Source: Piezodorus guildinii (taxonomy: Eukaryota; Arthropoda; Insecta; Hemiptera; Pentatomidae). From it: 64,000 bases of DNA. The notes below the pieces were generated by a model. It had not been told where the DNA came from. It did no database searches and was given only the letters and a program-made list of their open reading frames with translations. The position numbers were made by a program, and so were the translations under genes. The stretch is taken from contig CM041292.1 of NCBI GenBank assembly GCA_023052935.1, positions 117,424,936-117,488,935 of the forward strand, given 5' to 3'. Shown one piece after another: positions 35,252 to 46,911 of this stretch (position 1 is the stretch's first letter; each line of letters starts with the position of its first letter).

Positions 35252-36372
35252 TTTTTTTTTTTTTTTTAAAACATATTTATTGATATTTACAACTGTATTA
35301 AATAAAAATACATCTAGTAAATGTGATGGTAATATATAAAACTGTCATGAAAAACATGTAGAGACACTACCCAGTGGCAGCACTCTAAAAATATTTTAAA
35401 CTAGAAGGTCCCGGGGCCATTTCCTTTTCAGGCGCCTCGGAGGATTATCCGGAATTGAAGAGGAAGAAAGGATTGAAACTAGTGGGTTAGAGTGAGAATG
35501 GAGTTTGTCATGAAAGGATTGATACCTGGTCCGGGCCAAATCAGTAACATAGGGAACATTAAGGTCTTTATGGATAAGTTTATTCGTGACATAGTAAGGA
35601 GCATTGAGGATTTTACGAAGGATTTTGGATTGTAAGGATTGGATGCGGGAAGAATTTGATGGTTTAGTAGAGCCCCAAAGCTCTACTCCGTAAGTCCAGA
35701 TTGGTCTTATAATAGTCATGTAGATGAGCCTTTTGTAGTTAAGAGGAAGGTTTGATCGTTTGTCTAGTAAGTGTTGAAGTAGCCTAAAGCGGCGAGCAGT
35801 TTCTTGTCGTTTTAGTCGTGTATGTGGATTCCAAGTTAGGCGTTTGTCAAGGAGAAGTCCTAGGTATCGGATCTGTTCAACAGGAACTAGTTGAGTGTTA
35901 TTAAAGGATACTTTAGGGCAGGAAGTCAAAGGTTTACGGCGAAGGGTAAAAGTTATTTGATGGGATTTGTTGGAATTTATTTTTATTCTCCAGTTCTGAC
36001 ACCATACTTCTAGGTCTTTGATGTGGGCTTGAAGGGTATTTGAGGCAACAAATGGATCTTTATGAACTGATAACACGCAGGTGTCATCAGCATAGGTAGA
36101 AAGGAAAGTGTTAGGATGGGTTGGGATATCAGCTGTATATACTGTGTATAGAATGGGTCCTAGAATACTGCCTTGAGGAACACCAGCAGTCTGTATAAAA
36201 AGGGATGAATAGGAACTATTGTGATTAATTTTGAAGGATCTATCAGAGAGGTATGATTGAAGAATCAGGAAATATGTGGGAGGAAGGAATTTAAGGAGTT
36301 TGTACAACAGTCCTGGGTGCTAGACTCTATCAAAGGCCTGTTCTACATCGAGAAAGGCTCCCGTGCAGTACA
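35252..36372 (-). pseudogene. 5'-truncated Jockey-like LINE with poly(A) and perfect TSD
   Basis: Minus-strand non-LTR retrotransposon cut off inside the RT domain. The poly(A) tail appears as the T-run at 35252-35267, and a perfect 15-bp TSD flanks the element. The open frame (35396-36307, 303 codons) begins inside the palm and includes AGVPQGSILGPILY (motif B, residues 41-54) and STYADDTCVLS (catalytic YADD, residues 72-75). The thumb follows with YLGLLLDKRLTWNPH and IIRPIWTYGVELWGS, and the frame ends RRLKRKWPRDLLV. Immediately upstream, motif A reads AFLDVEQAFDRV and then hits a TAG (36320-36322), where the family normally has Trp before HPGLLYKL. The element is thus young: one visible nonsense change in about 325 codons. 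Ending at motif A shows classic 5' truncation during reverse transcription. Its insertion split repeat copy F. Confidence 0.93.
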
Positions 36373-36387
36373 ACACATTTTGAAACT
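36373..36387. repeat. target-site duplication, right copy
   Basis: ACACATTTTGAAACT, the partner of 35237-35251. Confidence 0.9.
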
Positions 36388-37271
36388 GTTTACGATTTTC
36401 TCAAAACGGCTATAACGATCTTGATTAAACCCACTCTATCAATGAAAAATTAATATCATGCAGGTTTCATTCTTATTGAAATAGTCTGTCAGGACTTAAA
36501 TCCCAATTTTTTCAATTTTCATCTTCTAAAGCACCTTTAATTCTATAGAATCCTAAAACTTAACCATATCATATTATCAGCATTGATAAAATAATGCATA
36601 AATATACAAGTTGAATGAATTTGATTACCAAATAAAATAAAATAAAAATTCAGGTATTTTTTTTCCATATCAAAAAAGGGATATTGGTATTAAACATAAA
36701 GTTGGAAAGCTTGAGATTTTAGAAAAAATGTTATCTCATATAAAAAGTTGAAAGAGGTCAAGTAAATTAATGAATAGGGCATAAACATAAGTGATTATTG
36801 TAAATAATAATTTTATATTGGTATTATTTAATCTAAACATATGTTTCCAAAGAAACTGAACATAATTATTTATGGCTCGCACTAGTCTGTCTTACCGGAC
36901 GGAGCGTACAACAGATATTTCCATAGCCATGTTATCTATTATTTATAAGGGAAAAATAATAAAACATTTTAACAGCCTTTCGAATCATACTTACTGGCAT
37001 AAATCTGAGCTTAGGATAAAAGAACTACACGAATTACACAAATTTCAAAATTAGTATTAGCTAGACTGTTAGCAATCTAGCTGTATACAGGTCTGAACAG
37101 GCAATAATCGATAAAACGTGGCATCAATTCGGGTCCCGCCCAAGAGAGTAGACATTGAAAATCAGTGCTGGCGTGAACGTGTTAAACTTTTTTCAACTCT
37201 GAATTGTTCAACAGTTTTGAATTGATTTTAACAGCCGAGGTAAGTGAAAGTTATGTGTTGTCCACACCAGA

Positions 37272-40200
37272 TTTGTTTATTTAGAATACCTAAAACGTAA
37301 CTTCATAGAATAGTTCATAGATGAATATTACCTGCAGAATAACACATAAAGAAAAAAAAGTGTGGGCGTACATTCGAAAATAGCCAATGCCTTATCAAAG
37401 ATCAGGGGGCAGATGAATTTGGGGAATTGGGACCTGGAGACGGGATGGTTCAGTGACCCCGTAGGCGGACTGGAATTAAACTGGACAACTTCTAAGGAAG
37501 TGGAAGAGACGGCTCCTTGGATATCCTGAGTCACATGTCTTCCTCATCACTTATTGCTCTGTCCCTTCTAATAACTACCATAATAAATATCTCTATCGAT
37601 ATCGGCAGTAAATATTCCTGCACCAATTGTTCCTTAATAAGCATTCAACATAGTTTTAGAGTTTGGAGGGTTTGCTAAAGTGGGAAGACATCTCCAATCA
37701 TAGTTTTTTTTTTGTTTTTTTTGTGAAGTGAAAAAAACGTTTAAAACTTCCATTTATTTCGAAAAAAAGTTTTACATAACGTGTAAAATGCTGTGAGTGC
37801 TACAAATCTCTTGCAACAACTTATTTATTTATTTTTTTTTTTGAAAATTGAAATTACCTCTTTTTCTCAGCAAACCCTTCAATTAATTTGAATTATGAAA
37901 TTTTGAAAAATGTATGATAATCGTAACAACGATGTAATGCGAAAAAAAATAAGTTATTATAGTAAAACTGTATTAATTTCAAGTTGACATGCACATGATC
38001 TGACCCTGAAGGAATAGTTCCAAAATTACACATTTGTGAAGGTATATAAAAATACTTTTTTAACTGAAGTATAAACTTGTTAAGCTCTTAATACACAACT
38101 TATCAAATTTAAATAATATCATAAAAGCATATCTTCGCTGTCTCAACTCTTCTGGTTCCAGAAAAACAAAACAAAAAATGTTCATCCATTACATTTCTAA
38201 TAACTAACCATGATGAGGGCTTTTCGTTTATTATTTGAGAATATAGAAAATTGAAATTATGCAATAAATTATAATAACCTCTAAATGACAATTTATTTCC
38301 GCAACCAATTCAAAACAAATTCAATAATTAATAAACAAATCTCTTCCAAAATAAGTGAAATGTAGATATAAAAAATATATATAGGTCAATTAGCAATATT
38401 ATGAAATGTTAAGTAATAGTATGTGTAATATTATTATAATATGAGTCCATTTTAGATGTTAGTGACGAAAGTCCGGGAAACGCTGCAACACATCAATAAT
38501 GGTTAGTATAAAAAAAAGAAAAGAAAAAAAGCAGCTATATATTCGAATAAAAATATATAAAATAATGATGCAAATAAATAAATAATTTAGGTATATTAAT
38601 AGTGACTATATAATAATAGTAAGTTTCAAAATAAATTTGTAAATGAATAATTTATGCCACACTTCATTTTCAAACAATTAATATCTTAGTTTGATTAATA
38701 ACAAATAAATTTTATAAAAGAAATTTAAAACATAGCTGCTTCAAGCATTGAGTTTATTGAAAATCAAGTTGGGTAAAAATTCAATTCTAAATGAGCCAAC
38801 AAACAAACATTTAATCTGTGTAAACATTTAAACATAGCGATTAATATAAATTGCGATTTAAATTTTAGATTTAGCCATTAGGAGCCACTTGAAGATGCAA
38901 TTATTTTCAGAATAAACTGACAAAGAATCTGGTTTTAAGATCATAATGCATTCTGGATTAGAAAATATTTATGAAGGTAAGGTAGTTCCTCGCTTATTAA
39001 AGGTTATACTGCATAACTTCAGTAATAATAAAATGTAAAACGTAAAAATGCAAATTAAAACAAAAAAAATGTTTTTTTAATTCTAAAAAACATTTTTAGT
39101 GAGCACTTTACAGTACTGTAGTGCTGTTTGAATCTGAATGGATCTAAAAATATGTAAAAAAAAAAAAAAAAGGAGATAGAGTTAAAAGTATTGAAATTTC
39201 ATTCCGTGGTTTGAAGAATATTTCCATAAGTCAGATTAAGTTTTTTTTTTTTTTTTTAAGTTTTTGTTGAATTTGGAAGATTCGGTTTTCTACAGTAATT
39301 CATAGAGCGCTAATATTCAATTATTATTATAAGTACATTTTTACCTTCAGTATAATAATATGGGATATTATTAACTTAGCTATTATATTAAAGATATGTT
39401 GCTAACATGGAATATTGTTTTTTTAATTTTTAACCTTTTTTTGCAATAATATCTTCTGCATTAATAGTGTTGTAAAGGCATACACGGCTTAGTGATTAAG
39501 TGGTTATGAAACTATCTTGGTAAGGATCTAAAATAAAATTAGAATATTTTATATTGTAAAGTCCATCTACACGTAACTAAGAGTACCGTTAAGTTTTATG
39601 GTACGCCTCCAACATGATAACCATACCTGATGGCTCTTGTGCCAGACAGTTATATCGACGGAGGATCAGAATAAGTGCAAGGAAGGGAATGGCAAGTTGA
39701 ATACAAAACCAGGTCTGAGAAAAGAGATATGAACCATAAATCCCTAGAAGGAGCTATCTCACTGGACATCACAAGGCTGGCAAATGTTTGAGTACGTGAC
39801 CGGACCCGTCCGGGATCTTGTACACTCTGTACTCATACTTACTTCTCCAGGATAAGTACCTGTTCGTGCAACAGTCCTCATATGACGATCACAATACTAA
39901 ACATTTAAGTTTATTTAGGTAAAAAAAAAAAAAAAAAAAAATTGCAAATTCGTTTAGTGATACAACCACAATCCATTAAGAAGAACGAATTCATTTTTAT
40001 TTTTATATAATTAAATTGAAAATAAATGTTTAAACAGGAACTTAATGTTATAATTATAATTTAAGTAAGATGGAAAAAGTATAGTAAGCGCACCAGATCT
40101 TCTATTTTATAATAACAAACGTAAAGAGAAACAATTGGTTTGTCTAAAAAACAATGCAGGATTACGGTTTCAAATAAAAAATGCAAACCAGATTTTATTA

Positions 40201-40296
40201 ATGAAAGTAGTCTTCATTACTTTTATTATATCTCTGCTTTTCTATGCTACCGTGTAAGTAGCTTTTCTATATCCCCTGAATTTAATAAATTGAAAA
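37272..40296. other. unassigned region
   Basis: AT-rich with A/T homopolymers (39159-39173, 39241-39257, 39919-39940). 37330-37600 is less AT-rich and repeat-free. 39480-39900 is GC-richer and starts with GGCTTAGTGATTAAGTGG, which resembles an A-box, but no B-box follows at the right spacing. No gene recognised. Confidence 0.45.
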
Positions 40297-40925
40297 TCTG
40301 GTGCATGCAAAACACGACTTTCACTTACTTTAGTTGTTAAATTCAATTTAAATAGTTTTTAAGAATTTTCAAATAAAATTAGAGATTAAAATTAATAGTG
40401 AAAGAATTAATAACATTGAATTTCAATAAAAACACGTGTTTTAATAAATAATCTATTATGTTATTATACATGACAATCAGTTAGTTTTATCGGGTTTTCA
40501 TCAACTCCATTAACTTTTACAATTTTGTGCACAACATAATAAATTTTCTAAAATCTTTAGCTTTAAAACCGTATATTATACATCAATATTACTGCTTTTA
40601 TGTTCAAAAACACATAAAATGTATACAAAAATGTTTGCACTTTTCTCCTTTAGCAGGATATCGTATGCTTTCAATATTTATCCTTTTTTTATCAATACTA
40701 AACAAAAGATATAGTTATTTTTATAGATTATACAAAATTAAAGTCACTTTAGAGGAAGAAAATTTTATATATTAGCATTTAAGCCCTGTCAGACTATTTC
40801 AATCAGAACGAAACCTACTAGATACAAGCCTATTAAATTTTACATCGATATAGGGAGTTTAATCAGAATCGTTACGGCCGTTTTGGTGAAAATCGTGGTA
40901 ATGTATAAAAAGCATGGTATAAATT
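40297..40925 (+). repeat. TCTGGTG repeat family, copy C (3'-truncated)
   Basis: Starts TCTGGTGCATGCAA, then ACTTTCACTTAC, and is collinear with copy D through the CCCTGTCAGAC segment (40784-40794) and the ACATCGATATAGGGAG segment (40842-40857). The similarity ends at about 40925. Confidence 0.75.
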
Positions 40926-42324
40926 TAGACTTGATAAAGAATGAAAAATAACTACTGGGTTTTTTTAGAAAATGGATATTTAAATTAATTATAGTGCATT
41001 GTAAGTATATTTTTTAAAATATTTAAACTATGAATGTTGATCAGATTGGCAAAATAATTAAAATAATAATCTGGTATGTAATAAATTGTTCTTATGGTTT
41101 AATACAAAAAAGGATTAAAAATATACGCACGTTCAGCTTATTGCTTTTAACACACATAAAAATACTAAACATGCTTTAATAGAATATTAATATAAGTAGG
41201 AACGAAGAAATACTGAGGAAAAGATTAATCTTTAGCTCTGACACTTTATAATGGGCAAACGTACAATCCTTGTTTTTCCATCTATTTTAATATCCTTTAC
41301 GCTTCTTACGACTTATATTTTGGTCTTTTATATTTATTTTAAAACATTTTAAATAAGAAAGAAGAGGGGGGAGAAAAGCATATCTTTTTACCCTGAGAGA
41401 TGTTCAGAACAGACTAAAAATCTTTATTTAGTCTTCAAATACTTATTATATGCAATTTATGACATATAGAAATATATTTAAAATATTTTACTGTAGGTTC
41501 AGAAATTTAATTTTAATTATTGGCATAGGAAATCTACATAATTCTTTACAAATGTTTTTTATTATTTGGAAATCGTATCGTCTTGCACATCCTTTGTTTC
41601 TCTTATGTTCTCATACAATATTCAGTTCAGCACAATGTTGGGAATAAAGCAACATAGTCTATTGTATAAATCCTTATGAACACCTGAAACATAAAAAAAA
41701 CCTACTGCATTTTCAAGACGACAGCTCTATAAAATTGTATTGAATGGGATTAACCCTTGATAAAAAGGGGAAACAAAAATAAATAGGGCCTTTATTTAAA
41801 TTTAACAGTTTATTAATTAGTGTAAAAATTTATATATTTTTTTTATTTTTAGAATTATTTAAAAGAAAAAATCTCTGACAGCCACGGACAGTGATCAAGG
41901 AGCATACAATACAAGAGAACCCTCAGGACTTGAGAAACAATAAGCAGATTTCGACCAAAGGCCCTTCTAGCCCCTCCGCCTTTCCCTTCAGAAATAATAT
42001 TAACAATATCAATATTCAAGGGATAACAATATTAATTATACAATCCTGTTCCCCTTTCACCCGTTGTACATGATTCTCTAGATTTCAATATTACAGTTTC
42101 TTTTTAGTAGTAGTAGGAAACATAAGATGTACTTTCAATCTCCAATTCATGAAACTACCTAGTTCTACCACAAATACTGTTACAAAAGTTGAACTTGGTT
42201 TACATCATTGGGTATTATTTAAATAATCCTAACCTCTATCAGATTATTTTCTTTACATGACAGGGTAATAATCCCAATTAGTTTGTATTTTTGTTTGCTA
42301 AGCTAACATGGAGTGGGGTGATAA
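40926..42324. other. unassigned AT-rich spacer
   Basis: No recognisable gene or repeat. A less AT-rich patch at 41880-41980 is unassigned. Confidence 0.45.
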
Positions 42325-42905
42325 AGAAAACAGAATAGCTATGGTCGCCTTAAAAAAGTTGAAAAATGTAGCTTAGAGATTTTCAAACACTTTTAAAACC
42401 TTTGGGTATCGAGAGGCTGCTCGAATCAGAAGAAATCCCATTCGTAAGCAACAAATCATGTCTCGGGAAATGGGAATCTTTGACAAATCAACTGTCTTGT
42501 AATGAGAGTGACCTTAGGATGGGTGCATTTAGAAGAATGGCAGGTCAAAGGTTGACCACTTCTCTAAAACAAATTAGAGTGGGTAGATGCGAAGTGCTCC
42601 TTGAGCGTTACACCTATGGTCTTCATCGTAAGGTTTTGTTTTTGCGATGGAAAATTTTTACAATCCAAGGGAAATTTAATCGCAAAAATAATCGTATGTA
42701 AGCACAAGCCCTAGAAATCATTAGAAAAGGAAAAGAATATCACCACCCTACCTCAGTGATGGTTTGATGAGGAGTTTCCTTTGCTGGATGTACAAAGCTT
42801 AAAGCTTATGAAAAACGCTAAAAACTGGCAGGAAAATAGTTTGCAACCTGCTGTCAAGCCTCTAAATGATACGCCGTTTGTTGGAAGTCACTGAGTTTTC
42901 CAGCC
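42325..42905 (+). pseudogene. Tc1/mariner-type transposase remnant
   Basis: Decayed DDE transposase of the Tc1/mariner superfamily on the plus strand. Readable blocks in order: a helix-turn-helix-side block RIRRNPIRKQQIMSREMG (about 42422-42475), then SDLRMGAFRRMAGQRLT (about 42508-42557), KVLFLRWKIFTIQGKFNRKN (about 42631-42690) and HHPTSVMV**GVS (about 42741-42780). A block near NDTPFVGSH*VFQ follows (about 42866-42902). Intact relatives have VLFTDEKIFTI; here the catalytic Asp position is replaced by the LRW substitution. The two Trp codons of MVWWGVS have both become TGA. With several frameshifts and no C-terminal part, the gene is dead. I could not identify terminal inverted repeats. Confidence 0.85.
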
Positions 42906-45074
42906 TCGAGGTAACTGGAATAAAATAATGTTGCACCTATCTGTCGTGAACATATATATTTAGCAGCATATTATAGAAGTTGAATTTGATCGTATACGAC
43001 CCGAATTACGTAATATTATTGTTTGACAAGTGAAATAAGATTATGAATGGTCCTGTATTTGTACTATTGTAGTCCCATCCTCTATCTCACAAAATCCAGA
43101 CATGTGCCACATTGCATAGCTTATTCAATTTATAGGGGTATCACAATCTTTGTTACTTTGTATTTTCATGTTTCTTTTATAATAATCCGTAAAATATTTA
43201 AATTTAAACGAACTATACACTATATATTGATAAATAAAATAGCTACCTATAAACAACGAATAAATAAGATGTATCATCTCACTCCAGATAATGATATCAT
43301 CTATTCATATCCGTGAAATGATTGTGAATAATCCTTATAACAAGAATAATACTTTTTTAAAAGATTAAATAAAGCGATGCTATTTTTGAAATTTCTCATA
43401 ATACCAATAAGTTAAGGAAATTCAGTGGTCCATTTTACCGCAACGCGAAGCCTCCTATTTAAATTGAAAATCTCCGGAGCTGACTTCTTGATTCAAATTC
43501 ATTCTCAGATAACGAGTTCCAAAAGTAATTTTAATTATGTTCCAAGCGTAGAGAAAACGATTTAAAAATAAAAACTTTTCCATCCCCGCTAAATGAAGCA
43601 GTTTTCTCAAAGGACTTTTCAACCCTCGAAACAAAGAGGTACGTAGAGGGAAAGGAACCTTCTGAAAATAGAAGAAAAATTTCGGTAAAGTAATTATATA
43701 AAGAAAAAAAAAAAAGAGAGAGAGAGAGAGAGAGGAAGGAGAGGAAAGTTATTGTAGATATTATGAAGTGTACGCACTTTTTCAAGAGCCTTTGTAAGCC
43801 GCCTTTATTGTTAATTTAATTAACTCGTGACCGAAGGCGCTGAGTTTTTCAAGAGCCATTTGTTGCCGGGCACTTCTCTTGCGCAATCCATTAGCTTAGG
43901 CTGGCGCTGTGGTGCCAATTAACCAACTCATCGCCTACGTAAGAAGTATTATGTAAGGCTTGAGGGGAGTAACTTAATTTGGGGGCGAGGAGGGGCTTCT
44001 GGTCTGAATAAAGAGGAACGACAGTAAAATAGTTATGTCGAGCTCCTTCTAGAGCTTCAGCCCTAATCGAGTTCAAGCTCCCCGTCCTTCGGGGCCAGCT
44101 ACAAAAAGCGTTAGAATTATATCGAAACCCCTTGAAAGGAATGAGGAGGAACTGAGGTTCCAAGCAGTAATATTCATATCTGAATTTCCTTAGCGATTCG
44201 AAGATTTATTTAATGATAAATTGTATAAACCAGATGTCATTCCTCCGGCTAGAATAATCACATAAATATATTTTTTTAAATGATGGATATTGTCAGGTAA
44301 AAAAAAAATTTTTTTGTTTACTTTTAGGATAAACCTAAAACATTTTTTAATGTCAAAACACGCTCGTAAGACCAGTTCTCACAAATGCTGGCCAAGTTCG
44401 AAGGAAGCCCTCCTCCTGTGGTTCAAGAGGAAAATATTAAGGAGTTAACAAGACTTTACAAGAATTCAGACGTCGTAAGGGTCATCAAAGTAGAATGACC
44501 AAGGACCAAATTTCCCAAATTGTTCCGGTCCCAGATGAAAAGATTAATGGAACAAGAAGAGTGGGACCTCGCCTGAGGTGGCAGGTCCATCTTGAGAATC
44601 CGCAAATGGAGACGGGCGGACCAAGCTGCAGGAGGTCCTGACACTTGATGGCTGTGGATGATGATGATGAATTTTTATTAATTGATTTAATGAAATTTAC
44701 AACAGTATTGATTAAATAAAACAAGTAAATTAGATAACTATAAGACTGATGATCATCTGGTCACGACCTGGACTATAGTCGATGCCCTAAGAGCCAAACC
44801 CATGAGAGCCATGGGACTGCTCATCATCACAGAGGAGGGGACTCCTCAATTATTGAGTGAATCCAACTTCTCGTGATTTAAATCGTTTATTTATGGGAGA
44901 TATTGGGTTCAGCTCACTTCAACTTCAGAGCTCGAAGAAGAAGAAGGGCAGTACAAGCAAGACCAAAAGAGATCCATCTTTGTCAGTAGGTATCAGTGAT
45001 GTGAAGCATTGATGCCCAATCTCGTTTAGGTCAGGAAGGGATGCAAATAAATAAATAAACGATATGATTAAAAC
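42906..45074. other. unassigned region with GC-richer blocks
   Basis: 43430-44170 is noticeably less AT-rich, repeat-poor apart from a (GA)n at 43714-43734, and shows no convincing reading frame; it is a candidate conserved non-coding block. 44370-44660 can be read as a weak LINE-like C-terminal GTRRVGPRLRWQV, not certain enough to call. Confidence 0.4.
43714..43734. repeat. (AG)n microsatellite
   Basis: About ten AG units following a run of A. Confidence 0.95.
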
Positions 45075-45790
45075 ACATCCTGTGAAGAAACTACCCACTG
45101 GTAACACAATGTATAATTTATGTTAAGAGGTCCCTTTCTTACGATCTTCTTTTAAGTCTTTTTTTAAGGTGGATTGTTAGGAATATACATGCAGGAGAGG
45201 TCACGGATAAGCGGGTTATGTAGACATGGATTTCGTTATGAAAACAGGTTTATCTATTTCGGACTACGCTTGCAAGTAGTTGAATATTTAGGTCTTTATA
45301 GATGATTTAATTAACTTTTTTTCCCACCCCTACCTCGCCTTTCAAGGTTATACGGCGTTTCTCGGGTCAGGGGGTGAGGGCGGGGGATTATTACTGATAT
45401 AAAGCCCCACAGCAGATTTTATAAATAACAAAGTAAGGAGCATTAAGAATTTTTCGGCGGATTTTGGATTTACAGGAATTTGATTGCTCAGTGATACCCC
45501 CTAGCACAATGCCATACGTAAAGTTTGACCAGATAATGGTAATATAAATGAACTTTTTGAAGTAATTGGGTAGTTTCGAGCGTTTGTTGAGTAAGGGCGC
45601 GTTTATATTGCACACGTTTTGGGGCCTGGAGCGGTAGCTGGCTCTATGCAATTCCATAGACCCGTTACCGCTCCAGCTCACAAAACGCGTGCAGTATAAA
45701 CAGGCCCCGAGAGATGCAATGATCGGGATCTACGAGCAGTTTTCTCTCGTTTCAGTTTAGTATGAGGATTCCATGTAAGCATAAAGTTTG
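45075..45790 (-). pseudogene. Jockey-like LINE RT C-terminal remnant, minus strand, with insertions
   Basis: Same family as 35252-36372 but older. On the minus strand: a frame-broken version of the RLKR segment near 45745-45765, LNKRSKLPNYFKKFIYITII near 45538-45597, a degraded TYGVELWGS (TYGIVLGGI) near 45500-45525 and IRRKILNAPYFVIYKI near 45420-45470. The 3' part continues to about 45075, where AACTACCCACTGGTAACAC matches the 3' UTR of the 35-kb copy. It is split by a palindromic insert (45601-45709) and by a further non-homologous stretch at about 45322-45410. Confidence 0.8.
45601..45709. mobile_element. small palindromic MITE-like insertion
   Basis: A roughly 109-bp foldback. The left end GGCGCGTTTATATTGCACAC and the right end, read on the other strand, GGCCTGTTTATACTGCACGC are inverted repeats that extend for about 45 bp through GGAGCGGTA. 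It is much more GC-rich than its surroundings and interrupts the Jockey remnant between the LLNKR and the RLKR segments. Target-site duplication is not clear. No transposase or second copy is visible. Confidence 0.75.
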
Positions 45791-46387
45791 ATGAACATAT
45801 TTTATTTTTTTTATTCTATTTTTGGCATTTTCATATTGTATATTTTTTACTCTATCCAGATATTCCACAGATTATTTAATTATCTCTTTTAAAATATAAA
45901 AATGTAAGATTTTTAGTAACATGAAAATCCTAGCTCCACTCATTACAGGAATGGCGGTTTAACTTATACTAAATTCTAGGAGAAGAATACAGGCATTAGA
46001 AAATCTTTATGATAGTAGATTTACAAAACCATTGTATACAAAAATAGAGCATAAAACAATATATATTAAATTCACAAACTGGATTAAACTGGTTTACTGG
46101 ATTATAATACTGTATCTTCAGACAGGAACAAGTAATTGCGAAAAAGTGGGTCAGTTGAAAACAACAGAGGAACAGTTATAAAGTTAAATTTACAAGAGCG
46201 TTTTAGGAATTAAGTAATTTAACATTTTGATGTCTCCTTACAACTTTGTTGACCTATATAAACGAAGTGGAGGCAACTTTTATATATCAATACATTTTTA
46301 ATAGGTTGAATAAATTAGATGTTGACTCCTATATTTTGCGGACAAAATCTGTATTTTTATTTCATTATACTCGTATTGTTTTCATTG
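45791..46387. other. unassigned AT-rich spacer
   Basis: No recognisable gene or repeat. Confidence 0.45.
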
Positions 46388-46659
46388 TTTGTTTTTTAAC
46401 GACAATTTATACTGATGTGGCTGATCAAATGATGCTACGGTGGGAGTCCTAAACTTTGCCTATCCAGGTTAATTATAATAGGGATCTTTAACGAGTGCCT
46501 GACATCGCACAGGCTCGGGACCACCTTTTTATCCTCCGAAGAACGGCATAATTAAGGATTTTGCTCCAATTAAAAAATCCTAGGACCACCTGCGGGTTTG
46601 AACCCGTGACCTTTGGCATAGAAGGCTGTTATGTTAGCCACCTTACTACAGGTGATCCC
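46388..46659 (-). mobile_element. SINE family 1, near full length (minus)
   Basis: Minus-strand copy with the degraded tail at the left, the body, a well-kept B-box (complement GGGTTTGAACCCGTGACC at 46594-46611) and the head ending GGTGATCCC at 46651-46659. Confidence 0.88.
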
Positions 46660-46911
46660 TACTTTATTATATTTTTCACTCATATTGTTTCATGTTTTAT
46701 GATTTTTTATAAAAATTGCAAAATTATTTGAGATATATTTACGTAATATGGTCTATGTAATGACATTATCAAATAAATCAAGATCTTTTTGGAATAAATG
46801 CTGATAGCGTAATTTATAGTAGGAGAGCTTTGTGTATCAAAGGTTACAGAAATAATTGATTGCTGAATCTTACTAGTGTCGTGAATGTTTTATAGTTATA
46901 ATTGTAAATAC
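46660..46911. other. short spacer before the tandem array
   Basis: AT-rich; not part of the repeat unit. Confidence 0.5.

Larger units (their letters stand above)
35025..37271 (-). repeat. TCTGGTG repeat family, copy F, split by a Jockey insertion
   Basis: Minus-strand copy. The 5' end is at the right (CACACCAGA at 37263-37271, with GGTAAGTGAAAGT nearby at 37228-37240). The 3' part, with the GGGTCC...GTCCCGCAAAAAGG segment, is at 35050-35090. It is interrupted by the Jockey element at 35252-36372 and by about 300 bases at 36850-37190 that do not match other copies. Confidence 0.65.

Noticed and set aside
39480..39900. Another SINE starting GGCTTAGTGATTAAGTGG
   Set aside because: No B-box at the expected distance and no second copy in the window.
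44370..44660. LINE C-terminus on the plus strand (GTRRVGPRLRWQV)
   Set aside because: Only one short suggestive block, with stops around it; insufficient to call.
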